From the NCBI RefSeq assembly GCF_030413175.1, contig NZ_CP129212.1, forward strand, positions 6,657,001 to 6,721,000: a stretch of 64,000 nt of DNA. Direction: 5' to 3'. Source of the stretch: Bradyrhizobium roseum. GTDB lineage: Bacteria > Pseudomonadota > Alphaproteobacteria > Rhizobiales > Xanthobacteraceae. Shown in pieces: positions 34,855 to 43,833 of the stretch. Every line of letters starts with the position of its first letter. Within the stretch, counting starts at the first letter, position 1. The notes beneath the pieces are model-generated. The model searched no databases, was not told where the DNA came from, and saw only the letters and a list, made by a program, of their open reading frames with translations. Both the position numbers and the translations under genes were made by a program.

Positions 34855-35661
34855 CTATTGCGGCAGAACGGGCGCGGCAAAACCGTATTTTGCCAGCGTC
34901 CGCTGGCCTTCCGCCGAGAGAATGAACATGCCGAATTGATACGCCGCGACCGACGCGTCGTTCATCACGGTCAGGCCGTAATCGGCGCCGACCGCGAGCG
35001 CGTCCGGCAGTTGCACGATCTGTTGCGCCGGGTTCTCCCGCTGGGCGGCCAGCGCGCTGGTGCAGTAGGTCAGGAAGATATCGGCGGCACCCTGCGCGAT
35101 GAGCTCGCCATAGATCGAGCGGCCCTGCGGCGCGGGCGGGCTGGTGGGCCCGCCGGCGAGCTGCAGCGCCTTCTTCTCGAGCGCGGCCGAGCTGCCTGCC
35201 CTGAGAGTCTCGGCCTTGCGAAACACCTCCCAGGCGTAATCACCTGATGGGTCGGCTTTCGGCGTCGAGGTGCCGAGCTTCGTTTGGGGGTCGAGCATGC
35301 GATCGAGCAATGCGGCCGGCGTGAGCTCGAAACCGGGCCGCGCCAATGCGCACAGCCGGTTGCGCGCGAACAGCACGACAGGGCCGCTGCGCTTGCCTGC
35401 GGCCAGCGCCTGCGGATGCTCCATATTGGCGGAGGCAAACACCTCCGCCTTCGCACCGCCGGCGATCTCGTCCTTCAACAGGCCGGATGCGCCGAATTTC
35501 GCCTGCACCTTGCCGCCGCCTGCGGCCTCGAACGATTTTGCCACATCCGACAGCGCGGCACGCAGGCTGCCGGCGGCGTGCAGCAAAACCGTTTCCTCTG
35601 CCGTCGCAGGCGCCATCATCATCGTGAGAGCCGCGAGAGCTACCGAAAGCCGCATCGCCAT
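34855..35661 (-). CDS. ModA-like molybdate/tungstate-type substrate-binding protein
   Basis: A 268-residue periplasmic binding protein with a signal peptide (to about residue 21, MAPATA). LLHAAGSLRAALSDVAKSFE and VQAKFGASGLLKDEI are the N-terminal lobe signatures of the ModA/AcfC group, and AEVFASANMEHPQALAAG the ligand-edge segment. The start ATG overlaps the stop of tupA by one base (TGATG), so translation is coupled. Two different binding proteins in one operon suggest either a second ligand or a redundant sensor. Confidence 0.84.
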   Translation of the reverse strand: MAMRLSVALAALTMMMAPATAEETVLLHAAGSLRAALSDVAKSFEAAGGGKVQAKFGASGLLKDEIAGGAKAEVFASANMEHPQALAAGKRSGPVVLFARNRLCALARPGFELTPAALLDRMLDPQTKLGTSTPKADPSGDYAWEVFRKAETLRAGSSAALEKKALQLAGGPTSPPAPQGRSIYGELIAQGAADIFLTYCTSALAAQRENPAQQIVQLPDALAVGADYGLTVMNDASVAAYQFGMFILSAEGQRTLAKYGFAAPVLPQ

Positions 35662-36494
35662 CACGCGCCGGAATCGTTGGCGTTGGGATAGAACAGCTGC
35701 TCGCCGTTGATCTTGTAATCGGCGATGGCCTTCTGACCCTCCGCCGACACCAGCCAGTCGATGAATTGCTGGCCGAGATCCTTCTTCACGCTCGGATGCT
35801 TTTCCGGATTCACCAGCATGACGCCGTACTGGTTGAACAGGCGCTTGTCGCCTTCGACGGAAATCAGGAGATCGCCGCGATTCTTGAACGACAGCCAGGT
35901 GCCGCGATCGGCGAGCACATAGGCATTCGAAGCCGAGGCGGTGTTGAGCGCGGCGCCCATGCCCTGCCCGATCTCCTTGTACCAGGGTCCCTTGTCCTTG
36001 GCGATGTCGACGCCGGCGACCTTCCAGAGATTGATCTCGGCCTGGTGCGTGCCGGACTTGTCGCCGCGCGAAATGAAGTCGGCGTTCTTGGCCTTGATCG
36101 CGCCGAGGGCGGCCACGATGTCCTTTGAGCCCTTGATGCCGGCCGGATCGGCCTTCGGGCCGACCAGGACGAAGTCGTTGTACATCACGGGATAGCGCTT
36201 GACGCCAAAGCCTTCCGACAGAAACTTTTCTTCCGCAGGTTTGGCGTGAACGAACACGACGTCGGCGTCGCCGCGGCGCGCGGTATCGAGCGCTTGTCCT
36301 GTGCCCTGCGCCACCACCTTCACGTCGATTCCCGTTTTGACCTTGAACATCGGCAGGATGTGACCGAACAGGCCGGAATCCTGCGTCGAGGTGGTCGAGG
36401 CCACCACGATCGATTTGTCCTGCGCCGACGCATGGCCGGTGAATACGAAAGTGGCGGTCGCCGCAATCAGCAAACGGCGCGTGAGCATGTTCAT
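35661..36494 (-). CDS. tupA: tungstate ABC transporter substrate-binding protein TupA
   Basis: A 277-residue periplasmic protein with signal peptide (MNMLTRRLLIAATATFVFTG, cleavage near ASA). The mature start IVVASTTSTQDSGLFGHILP is the TupA hallmark; TTSTQDSG is the oxyanion-binding serine/threonine cluster and SRGDKSGTHQAEINLW another conserved segment. TupA binds tungstate with much higher affinity than ModA does. GGAGGGG lies before the chosen ATG at 36494. It is 17 nt after the ATPase gene in the operon. Confidence 0.9.
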   Translation of the reverse strand: MNMLTRRLLIAATATFVFTGHASAQDKSIVVASTTSTQDSGLFGHILPMFKVKTGIDVKVVAQGTGQALDTARRGDADVVFVHAKPAEEKFLSEGFGVKRYPVMYNDFVLVGPKADPAGIKGSKDIVAALGAIKAKNADFISRGDKSGTHQAEINLWKVAGVDIAKDKGPWYKEIGQGMGAALNTASASNAYVLADRGTWLSFKNRGDLLISVEGDKRLFNQYGVMLVNPEKHPSVKKDLGQQFIDWLVSAEGQKAIADYKINGEQLFYPNANDSGA

Positions 36495-36511
36495 GGGTGT
36501 TTTCCCCTCCA

Positions 36512-37240
36512 TCAAACCAGTAGTTCACCCGCGAGGAACGTTCTGGCCTCCGCGGTTTGCGGCGCATCGAAGAACGCGGCGGCTACGCCGGTTTCCACGA
36601 TGCGGCCGCGGTGAAGCATGACGACCTCGCCGGCAAGCCTGCGGGCTTCGCCGAGATCGTGGGTCGCCATCACCACCTTGATGTTGCGCTGGCTGACGGC
36701 GCGGATAATGTCTTCCACCGCCTTGGTGGCGGTGGGGTCAAGACTCGCGGTCGGCTCGTCCAGAAACAGCACGGCCGGATCGCGCGCCAGCGCCCGCGCC
36801 AACGCCAGCCGCTGCTGCTCACCCCCGGACAATTTGCGCGCGGCGCGATCCGCGAGATGACCGAGGCCGACCAGTTCGAGCAACTCACCGGTGCGGCGCG
36901 CATGCGCTGCGCGCGCGATGCCGGCGGCGCGTAGCGCAAAGCGGATATTGGCGGCGGCGCTGCGGCGAAGCATCGCCGGGCGCTGAAACACGATCGCGCG
37001 TTTCAGCGGCGGAATGTTTTCGAGCCCGCCCCAGGTAATGCGTCCGCGTGAGGGCGCCAGCAGCCCCATCGCCACACGCAGCAGCGTGGACTTTCCCGAG
37101 CCGTTAGGGCCGATCAGCACGGTCGGCGCGCCGGGCGCCAGCGTGAGCGCGATATCGTCAAGGATCGTGACGGAGCCTGCCGTCACCGTGACGCCATCGA
37201 ATTCAATCGGCAGTTCGCTGGCAGGCGCGCGCATGGTCAT
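36512..37240 (-). CDS. tupC: tungstate ABC transporter ATPase TupC
   Basis: A 242-residue ABC ATPase. Walker A GPNGSGKST (44-52), Q-loop VFQRPAML, signature LSGGEQQRLALARALA (137-152), Walker B VLFLDEPTASLD (157-168) and H-loop ATHD are all intact. The ATG overlaps the stop of the permease gene (ATGA), so the two are coupled. It powers import by TupB with TupA. Confidence 0.9.
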   Translation of the reverse strand: MTMRAPASELPIEFDGVTVTAGSVTILDDIALTLAPGAPTVLIGPNGSGKSTLLRVAMGLLAPSRGRITWGGLENIPPLKRAIVFQRPAMLRRSAAANIRFALRAAGIARAAHARRTGELLELVGLGHLADRAARKLSGGEQQRLALARALARDPAVLFLDEPTASLDPTATKAVEDIIRAVSQRNIKVVMATHDLGEARRLAGEVVMLHRGRIVETGVAAAFFDAPQTAEARTFLAGELLV

Positions 37241-37929
37241 CCCGCCATTCGTTCGCCGGCGCGACGCGCGGTCCAGGCCAGCGCGTTGACGGCGATCACG
37301 ATCGCGATCAGTACGAGGCCGAGGCCGACCGCCAGCGGCAGGTCGCCCTTGGAGGTTTCCAGCGCGATCGCCGTCGTCATGGTACGGGTGAAGCCTTCGA
37401 TGTTGCCGCCGACGATGATGATGGCGCCGACCTCCGCCGCCGCACGCCCGAAGCCGGCCAGCAGCGCGGTGACCAGGCTGAAGCGCGCATCCCAGATCAG
37501 CGCCGCGACACGGCCGAGGGGACCGAGATTCATCGCGGTGAGTTCGTCGCGGTATTCGAGCCAAAGATCCTCGACGGTCTGCCGCGTCAGCGCGGCGATG
37601 ATCGGGGTGACCAGCACGGTCTGTGCGATGATCATCGCGCCTGGCGTGAACAACAGGCCGAACGCGCCGAGCGGCCCGGAGCGCGACAGCGCCAGATAGA
37701 CGGCCAAGCCGACGACCACCGGCGGCAGGCCCATCAGGGCGTTGAGCAGGACGATGACGCCCTGACGCCCAGGGAATTTCGTCAGCGCGATCAGCGCACC
37801 GAGGGGAATGCCGATCAGCGCCGCCAGCATGACGGCGGACAGGCTCACATAGAGCGACAGCCGCACGATCGCGAACAGCGCGGGATCGCCGCTGAGCACG
37901 AGTTGAAGGGCGGTGGCGTCGGTCGGCAT
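37237..37929 (-). CDS. tupB: tungstate ABC transporter permease TupB
   Basis: A 230-residue permease with about five hydrophobic segments and a ModB-like EAA loop (GFGRAAAEVGAIIIVGGNI, about 173-191) that docks the ATPase. It is the first gene of the operon and starts 84 nt from the divergent regulator gene. The length and loop fit TupB-type tungstate permeases. Confidence 0.88.
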   Translation of the reverse strand: MPTDATALQLVLSGDPALFAIVRLSLYVSLSAVMLAALIGIPLGALIALTKFPGRQGVIVLLNALMGLPPVVVGLAVYLALSRSGPLGAFGLLFTPGAMIIAQTVLVTPIIAALTRQTVEDLWLEYRDELTAMNLGPLGRVAALIWDARFSLVTALLAGFGRAAAEVGAIIIVGGNIEGFTRTMTTAIALETSKGDLPLAVGLGLVLIAIVIAVNALAWTARRAGERMAG

Positions 37930-38013
37930 CTACAAATTCCGTTGGGCAGCCATCTTGCGCAGATAGCACCTTTATGGTCAATTTTCAGAAACACTGCAGT
38001 CAGGTGCATATTA

Positions 38014-38907
38014 ATGCCTATGCGGGAACTGCTGACGACCGACGAGGCGGCCGACTATCTTCGGCTTTCGGAACGCAAGCTCTACGAGCTGGTGGCGGAC
38101 CGCGCCGTGCCCTGCAGCAAGGTCACCGGACGCTGGCTGTTTTCGCGCGCCGCCCTCGACCGCTGGGTTTCCGCCGGGCTGATCGCGCCCGCTGGCCTGA
38201 CGCAGGTTTCCGCGCCGCCGATCGTCGGCGGCAGTCATGATCCGCTGCTGGAATGGGCGCTACGCGAAAGCCATTCCGGCCTCGCCAGCCTGCCCGAGGG
38301 CAGCGAGGAAGGCCTGCGGCGGCTGACCCGGGGTGAGGTGATGATCGCGGCCATTCATCTGCATCGGCTGGACGGCGACGACGAAGCCGCCAATCCCGAA
38401 GCGGTTGCCAACGCGGCGGGATTGCACGATGGCGTGGTCATTGCGTTTGCGCGGCGCGAGCAAGGCATCGTGGTTGCATCAGGCAATCCGCTTGATCTGA
38501 GCGACATGGCCTCGATCGCGAGCTCCCGCGCGCGGATGGCGCAGCGCCCGGCCGGCGCCGGCGCGCAATTGCTGCTGCTCGCGCTGTTGGCGCGCGCCGG
38601 CATCGCGCCGGACGATCTGAAGCTGGCAAAGCCGGCCTTCCCGACCGGCCCCGACATCGCCCAGGCGATCCGCTCTGGTCGCATCGATTGCGGGATCGCG
38701 ACGCGAAGCGTGGCAAAATCAGCCGGGCTCGATTTCCTGCCGCTGGCCTGGGAGCGCTTTGACCTCGTGATGCGGCAGCGCGACTATTTCATGAAGGGAC
38801 CGCAGGCGCTGTTCGGCTTCATGCGATGTGCAGGATTTCCCGAGCGAGCGGGCGAGCTCGGCGGCTATGATGTCAGCGATGCCGGCGCGGTGCGGCTGGT
38901 GAATTGA
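38014..38907 (+). CDS. helix-turn-helix regulator with periplasmic-binding-protein-like ligand domain
   Basis: A 297-residue protein. Residues 1-60 form an excisionase-type helix-turn-helix (LLTTDEAADYLRLSERKLYELV, quoted in pieces: TDEAADYLRLSERKLYEL). Residues about 85-297 resemble a PBP/ModE-like domain of type 2 binding proteins. Such one-component regulators sit beside molybdate or tungstate transporters and sense the intracellular oxyanion. It is divergent from tupB with an 84-nt gap. The exact start may be the ATG at 38020. Confidence 0.84.
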   Translation: MPMRELLTTDEAADYLRLSERKLYELVADRAVPCSKVTGRWLFSRAALDRWVSAGLIAPAGLTQVSAPPIVGGSHDPLLEWALRESHSGLASLPEGSEEGLRRLTRGEVMIAAIHLHRLDGDDEAANPEAVANAAGLHDGVVIAFARREQGIVVASGNPLDLSDMASIASSRARMAQRPAGAGAQLLLLALLARAGIAPDDLKLAKPAFPTGPDIAQAIRSGRIDCGIATRSVAKSAGLDFLPLAWERFDLVMRQRDYFMKGPQALFGFMRCAGFPERAGELGGYDVSDAGAVRLVN

Positions 38908-38909
38908 AA

Positions 38910-40175
38910 TCACCGCCGCCCCGCCAGCCACGCCGTAAATCCCGCCTCGCCGAGCCGCTTCATCACATTTTCCAGATGCGCACGGTCCCGCGTTTCGATC
39001 ACGACTTCGAGCAACGTGCCCTTGGCAGGCAGGTCGGAAAACGTGCGCTGGTGCGAGACTTCGATGATGTTGGCGCCGGCTTCGGCCAACAGCGCCGAGA
39101 CCGCCGCCAATTGCCCCGGGCGATCGACGATGTCGATGGCGATCTGCGTCAGCCGTCCCTCGCGCGCGAGTTCGCGGGTCAGCACCGAAGCGATCAGCCG
39201 CGTGTCGATGTTGCCGCCGGTCAGCACCAGGCCGACGTTTCGTCCGGCAAAGCGTTCCGGCGCGGCCAGCACCGCCGCGAGGCCCGCAGCACCAGCGCCC
39301 TCGACCACGGTCTTTTCGATCGCGATCAGCATCGCCACCGCGCGCTCGATCTGGTCTTCGGTCACGAGCACGATGTCATCCACGAGACGGCGGATGATCT
39401 CGGTGGTGATGGCGCCGGGCGCCTTCACCGCGATGCCTTCGGCCAGCGTGTCGCCGCGCATCGGCAGGCCCTCGCCCTTGATGGCGTTGTACATCGAGGG
39501 ATAGAGCTGCGCCTGCACGCCGATGATCCGCAATTCCGGATTCAGCGCCTTGGCCGCAACCGCGATGCCGGAAATGAGACCGCCGCCGCCGATCGGGACG
39601 ACGAGCATTTCGAGCTGCGGCGCGGCGGCGATCATTTCGAGCGCGATGGTGCCCTGCCCCGCGATGATCAGGGGATCGTCATAGGGATGGACCATGACGA
39701 GGCTCTCGGCTTTGCCATGCATACGCGCAAACCCGGCGGCCTCCTCCAGCGTCTTGCCGGAAATGACCGTCTGGGCGCCGTGTCGCCTGGTGTTCTCGAT
39801 CTTTACCATCGGCGTGCCCTCGGGCATCACGATGGTCGCGGGGATGCCGAGCCGGTTCGCGTGATAGGCCAAGCCCTGCGCATGATTGCCGGCCGACATC
39901 GCGACGACGCCGCGCCGCCGTTCCTCCGGCGTCAGCGCCAGCAAGCGGTTGAGCGCGCCGCGCTCCTTGAAAGAGGACGTGAACTGCAGGTTCTCGAATT
40001 TGAGCCAGAGCTGGCAGCCGCAGATCTCGCTCAGCGTCCGGCTCCGGTCACATTCGGTGACGATGACCGAACCGGCGATGGCGGCGGCGGCCGCGGTGAC
40101 GTCATCGGGCGTGACGGCAAGGCGCCGTTCTGATGACTGCGTGTCCGGCGGGAGATTTGGGGGGAGCTTCGACAT
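38910..40175 (-). CDS. ilvA: threonine dehydratase (threonine ammonia-lyase)
   Basis: A 421-residue PLP enzyme that turns threonine into 2-oxobutanoate and ammonia. SSFKERGA carries the PLP lysine (K70), VPIGGGGLISG is the phosphate-binding glycine loop, and a C-terminal ACT domain (QIAIDIVDRPGQLAAVSALL, about 345-421) suggests feedback control by isoleucine or valine. CAACGAGG precedes the chosen ATG; the frame extends to 40217. Serine could be a second substrate. Confidence 0.9.
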   Translation of the reverse strand: MSKLPPNLPPDTQSSERRLAVTPDDVTAAAAAIAGSVIVTECDRSRTLSEICGCQLWLKFENLQFTSSFKERGALNRLLALTPEERRRGVVAMSAGNHAQGLAYHANRLGIPATIVMPEGTPMVKIENTRRHGAQTVISGKTLEEAAGFARMHGKAESLVMVHPYDDPLIIAGQGTIALEMIAAAPQLEMLVVPIGGGGLISGIAVAAKALNPELRIIGVQAQLYPSMYNAIKGEGLPMRGDTLAEGIAVKAPGAITTEIIRRLVDDIVLVTEDQIERAVAMLIAIEKTVVEGAGAAGLAAVLAAPERFAGRNVGLVLTGGNIDTRLIASVLTRELAREGRLTQIAIDIVDRPGQLAAVSALLAEAGANIIEVSHQRTFSDLPAKGTLLEVVIETRDRAHLENVMKRLGEAGFTAWLAGRR

Positions 40176-40336
40176 TTGAGAGCCTCGTTGCGAGGCAATC
40201 GTATAAGCCTTTTCCACCGCGCGTTCTCCCTTGAATTGCGCAGAAGCTTCGCCCCATGAACATGGGTGTCGTAAAATGCAACTATGGCGTTACACTTAGG
40301 CCAGGTTCGCAGGGGATGGCGGCCGGAGTTTTTCAG

Positions 40337-41014
40337 ATGAATTCATTGGGCGACGGATCGCCGGCGGAAGCCATTACGGTCGTGCTGGTCGAGGACGACG
40401 CGCCGACGCTGTGGCGGCTGCAGGATGCCTTGAGCAAGGCCGGATACCAGGTGAAAGCCGCGGGCACCCTCGCGGAAGCCCGGGCCTGTCTTGCGCAGGG
40501 CGCGCCGCGCGTACTGCTGACCGACCTGCAACTGCCCGACGGCCACGGCGTCGACCTGATCCGCGAAACGCGGCAGCGCTTTCCCGATACCGAGATCATG
40601 GTGATCTCGATCCTCGGCGACGAGGAAAGCGTGATCTCGGCGATCACCGTCGGCGCGACCGGCTATCTGCTGAAGGACGCGTTCCCGACCGACATCGCCG
40701 CCACCGTGCGCGACCTCGTCGCCGGCCATTCGCCGATCTCGGCCTCGATCGCGCGCTTCATCGTGCGGCGGACCCAGAACACGCCCGAGCCGCCGCCGGG
40801 CCCCGCCCTCAACACCGCCAAGCTGACGCCGCGCGAGATCGACATTCTCTGGGGCATCGCCAAGGGTTTCAGCTACGCCGAGATCGCCAGCCATCTCGGC
40901 CTGTCGCGCCAGACCGTGCCCGGGCACATCAAGAACATCTATCGCAAGCTGGAAGTGCATACCCGCGGCGAAGCGGTGTTCGAGGCGGTCCAGCAAGGCC
41001 TGATCCGGTTGTGA
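40337..41014 (+). CDS. NarL/LuxR-family response regulator
   Basis: A 225-residue regulator: receiver (acidic pair E19/D20, phospho-acceptor D63 in LLTDLQLPD, K113 in LLKDAF) and a C-terminal LuxR helix-turn-helix (KLTPREIDILWGIAKGFSY, with SRQTVPGHIKNIYRKL, about 155-215). It binds DNA as a dimer when phosphorylated. CCGGAG lies before the chosen ATG; the frame opens at 40256. The kinase gene overlaps its last four bases, so this pair is coupled, with the regulator first. Confidence 0.88.
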   Translation: MNSLGDGSPAEAITVVLVEDDAPTLWRLQDALSKAGYQVKAAGTLAEARACLAQGAPRVLLTDLQLPDGHGVDLIRETRQRFPDTEIMVISILGDEESVISAITVGATGYLLKDAFPTDIAATVRDLVAGHSPISASIARFIVRRTQNTPEPPPGPALNTAKLTPREIDILWGIAKGFSYAEIASHLGLSRQTVPGHIKNIYRKLEVHTRGEAVFEAVQQGLIRL

Positions 41015-42963
41015 ACGGTCGCGGCGGGGACGCGACGGCGGAACAACGCCCGGCCCGCGAATGGCGGCCGCTGCGGACGTCGCGCCTCGTCCAGTATCTG
41101 TTGCTGCAGGCGGCGATCGCCGGCCTCTGCGTGCTGGCGCTGCTGCAGTCGCTCCCCGGACCTCCCGCGCAATATCAGGTCACGGCGTTCAATCTCACCG
41201 AGGCCGGCGCCGAACGCGCGGTGACGCTGCCGTATTTCTCGTCGCTTCGGAATGCGATGGCCGATCCGCCGCGCTTCAGCGGAAAATTCGTTCGTCCCGC
41301 CGAGGAGGCTGGACACGCCTGGTCGGTGTTCCTGCCGCGCTTCACCAACGGCGTCGAGGTCACCGTCAACGGCGTCGCGGTCCTCGATAGCCGGCGCGAT
41401 CCCGCCGCCAACCGGCCGGATCGCAATGCGCCCGCGATCGCCGTGATTCCGCCGTCGCTGCTGCACGACGGCGACAACGCGATATCGATCCGGCTGTTCA
41501 TCTGGGGGCCGGTGACCGGATTTCTCGATCGCATCTCGGTCGGCCCCGACGAATTGCTGCGCCCGAGCTATAATCTGCGGACGCTGATCTTCGTCACCCT
41601 GCCGGTGGTGTTCTCGTCCTGGCAGGCGATTCTCGCCGTCATTCTCGGCATCATGTGGGTGATGCGGCGCCATGAGCCGGCCTATGGCGTGCTGGCCGCC
41701 GCCATGGCCGTCGGCGTCGCGCAGGCTTTTCTGCAGACACCGATGGGCGACGTGACGCCGTTATCCCGGCTCAACGTCGTCCTGATCGCCTCCGCGCCGA
41801 TCGAATGCGCGCTGGTGCTGACGTTTGCGCTGTTGTTCTCGGGCATGAAATGGCCGCGCTACGGCTGGATCCTGTTCCTCCCCGGCGGGCTGCTCGCGCT
41901 GGCCGGCCTGTTGGGAAACCAGGCGCTGGTGCGCGGGCTGTTTCTGGTTCTCGCCGTTCCGATGGTCGGCGTATCGCTGGTCCTGATGGCCGTCATCACC
42001 GCCCGTTCGGCGCTGAAACGGCAGAACGTCGCGAGCTTTCTGCTCGGCTGCGCGGTGACGATCATGCTGACGTGCTGGATCGCCGACATGCTCGCGGTAT
42101 TCCAGGTGGTGCCGAACCGCATCTTCGTCTCGCGGCTGTCCTATTCGGCGATGCTGGTGGCGATCGGCGCCGGGCTGACCTGGCGGTTTGCCCGCGCGCT
42201 GAACGAGGTCGACAGTTTTGCCGGCCGTCTCGTCGCGCAGGTGCGCGTGACCGAGGAAAAGCTGAAGGCCAGTTTTGTCCGCGAGGAAGAGCGCGCCCGC
42301 GCCGCGGCGCTGGCTCGGGAACGCACGCGGCTGATGCGCGACCTGCATGACGGGCTCGGCGGCCAGCTCGTCAGCATCGTGGCCCTGAGTGAACGCGGCA
42401 ATGGCGGCGAAGGTATCGCCGACGCGGCGCGCGCGGCGCTGAAGGACCTGCGGCTCGTCATCGATTCCATGGACGACATCGGCGGCGACCTGATGCTGTC
42501 GCTCGGCTCGTGGCGCGAGCGCGCCCTGGCGCAGCTGCGCCCGCACGGCATCGCGCTGGACTGGCGCGCGGGTACGGCGCAGGGCCTGCCGGTGCATCCC
42601 GAATTGCGGCCGTGGCACGTCATCCAGATCGTGCGGCTGCTCGATGAAGCCGTGACCAATGCCGTCAAGCACGCCGATGCCAAACGTATCACGGTGAGGA
42701 TCGAGACGCTGGCGGGCGCCGATGGAATGGAGCGCGGCTGCATCACCGTCGAGGACGACGGCAGGGGGTTTGAGGTCACGCCGGAGGGTACGGCGGCCGG
42801 TTCGATCAAGGCGGCGCGCGGCTTGCGCAACATGCGAAGCCGCGCAGCACGCTGCGGCGCGGAGCTGGAATTGAGTTCCTGCCTCCGAGGGGACGTTCAA
42901 GGCACACAGGTGAGGCTGACCTTGCCGCACCGCTTTCCCGACAGCGACGGCGCTGCGGGATAG
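41011..42963 (+). CDS. membrane sensor histidine kinase, 7TMR-DISM type, HisKA_3
   Basis: A 650-residue kinase. One helix (about 24-46), an extracytoplasmic beta-sandwich-like region (about 55-180), then about seven more hydrophobic segments (188-390) match the 7TM-DISM sensor design. HisKA_3 is seen in LMRDLHDGLGGQLVS (H446), and HATPase in DEAVTNAVKHAD (N550) and EDDGRGF. The start is a GTG at 41011 whose TG is part of the regulator stop (GTGA overlap). The ligand is not known; relatives bind carbohydrates or fatty-acid-type ligands. Confidence 0.86.
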   Translation: MNGRGGDATAEQRPAREWRPLRTSRLVQYLLLQAAIAGLCVLALLQSLPGPPAQYQVTAFNLTEAGAERAVTLPYFSSLRNAMADPPRFSGKFVRPAEEAGHAWSVFLPRFTNGVEVTVNGVAVLDSRRDPAANRPDRNAPAIAVIPPSLLHDGDNAISIRLFIWGPVTGFLDRISVGPDELLRPSYNLRTLIFVTLPVVFSSWQAILAVILGIMWVMRRHEPAYGVLAAAMAVGVAQAFLQTPMGDVTPLSRLNVVLIASAPIECALVLTFALLFSGMKWPRYGWILFLPGGLLALAGLLGNQALVRGLFLVLAVPMVGVSLVLMAVITARSALKRQNVASFLLGCAVTIMLTCWIADMLAVFQVVPNRIFVSRLSYSAMLVAIGAGLTWRFARALNEVDSFAGRLVAQVRVTEEKLKASFVREEERARAAALARERTRLMRDLHDGLGGQLVSIVALSERGNGGEGIADAARAALKDLRLVIDSMDDIGGDLMLSLGSWRERALAQLRPHGIALDWRAGTAQGLPVHPELRPWHVIQIVRLLDEAVTNAVKHADAKRITVRIETLAGADGMERGCITVEDDGRGFEVTPEGTAAGSIKAARGLRNMRSRAARCGAELELSSCLRGDVQGTQVRLTLPHRFPDSDGAAG

Positions 42964-42976
42964 TCGTTGATCTCGC

Positions 42977-43249
42977 TCAGCGACGGCCGACGCGATTGAC
43001 CGGACCACCGCGGTTCATCGGCGTGCCGGCACGAACGCCGACACCGGGAGCCCCGACACCGACGGCACCGACGCCAACGGCCGGCGTGGCAACAGCGGCC
43101 GCCGCGACCGGCGTCGGCCGCGCCACGCAGCCCTTCGGCACGCCGACGGTCTTGCAGTACACCACGGCGGCCTGCGCCGATCCCACACCGCCGACGGCGA
43201 TGGCCGCAAGCACCAGACCAGCGCTCAGCAAAATTGCCTTCTTCAACAT
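42977..43249 (-). CDS. small secreted Gly/Val/Ala-rich protein
   Basis: A 90-residue protein with a signal peptide (MLKKAILLSAGLVLAAIAVG, cleavage near AQA). The mature part begins VVYCKTVGVPKGCVARP, two cysteines six to seven residues apart, then a low-complexity run of V, G, A and P ending in a basic NRGGPVNRVGRR. Looks like a family of small secreted alpha-proteobacterial proteins of unknown role. It is convergent to the kinase with 13 nt between the ends. Confidence 0.7.
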   Translation of the reverse strand: MLKKAILLSAGLVLAAIAVGGVGSAQAAVVYCKTVGVPKGCVARPTPVAAAAVATPAVGVGAVGVGAPGVGVRAGTPMNRGGPVNRVGRR

Positions 43250-43505
43250 CTCGCATCTCTCCCGAATTGGGCGTGCAGCTCCTTGCGATGTGCCGATCGG
43301 TCACCGCAGCCGACGCGAGACGTACATGATCGATTGAAGGGTTCGGCAACATCCCATGAAAATGGTGCGCGCAGGCACGCGCCGCTTCTGCACGCATTGA
43401 TTGCAGGTCGATTCTTCGCCGCCATGAACATGGCATGGACCCCAAGCGTAACCTCGACGAGTTTTCGCGCGCTTCAGCCCTCATGCTTCCTTCGAAAGGT
43501 TATCC

Positions 43506-43742
43506 ATGACGAAAACGATTCGCATTCCGGCCGCTGCGTTAATCCTGTCGCTTGCGGCAAGCTCGCTGGCTTACGCGCAGTCCGGCCCATCGCTGCAGGA
43601 GCAGATGGCCTGTCGCTCGGATGCCGGAAAACTCTGCTCCGAACACGTCGGCAAGCCGCCGCAGATGAACGCGTGCCTGAAGGCGAACAAGGAGAAACTG
43701 TCGGACAGCTGCCGCAAGGTGGTGGAATCACGCGGCGGTTAA
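43506..43742 (+). CDS. small secreted cysteine-rich repeat protein
   Basis: A 78-residue protein with a signal peptide (to about ASSLAYA, residue 23) and a mature part with four cysteines in the pattern C-x7-C ... C-x11-C (MACRSDAGKLCSEHVGKPP and ACLKANKEKLSDSCRKV). This resembles a single GLG1-type cysteine-rich repeat found in small exported proteins. AAAGG precedes the ATG. Function unknown. Confidence 0.72.
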   Translation: MTKTIRIPAAALILSLAASSLAYAQSGPSLQEQMACRSDAGKLCSEHVGKPPQMNACLKANKEKLSDSCRKVVESRGG

Positions 43743-43833
43743 GCTACCGGAAGCGCCGAACAAGATTGTCGGGCGCGATGACGCCTTAAACATCAACGCG
43801 CTCGCGGGACGCCACATCCAACCCGGACGGAAA

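Noticed and set aside
34855..36567. single 570-codon frame joining two binding proteins
   Set aside because: Only its last 269 codons (from 35661) are the ModA-like gene. The upstream part is the shadow of tupA in another frame, since tupA has its own start, signal and family motifs.
40411..41010. 200-codon N-terminal extension of the sensor kinase
   Set aside because: It is the shadow of the response regulator. The kinase begins at the GTG at 41011, which overlaps the regulator stop.
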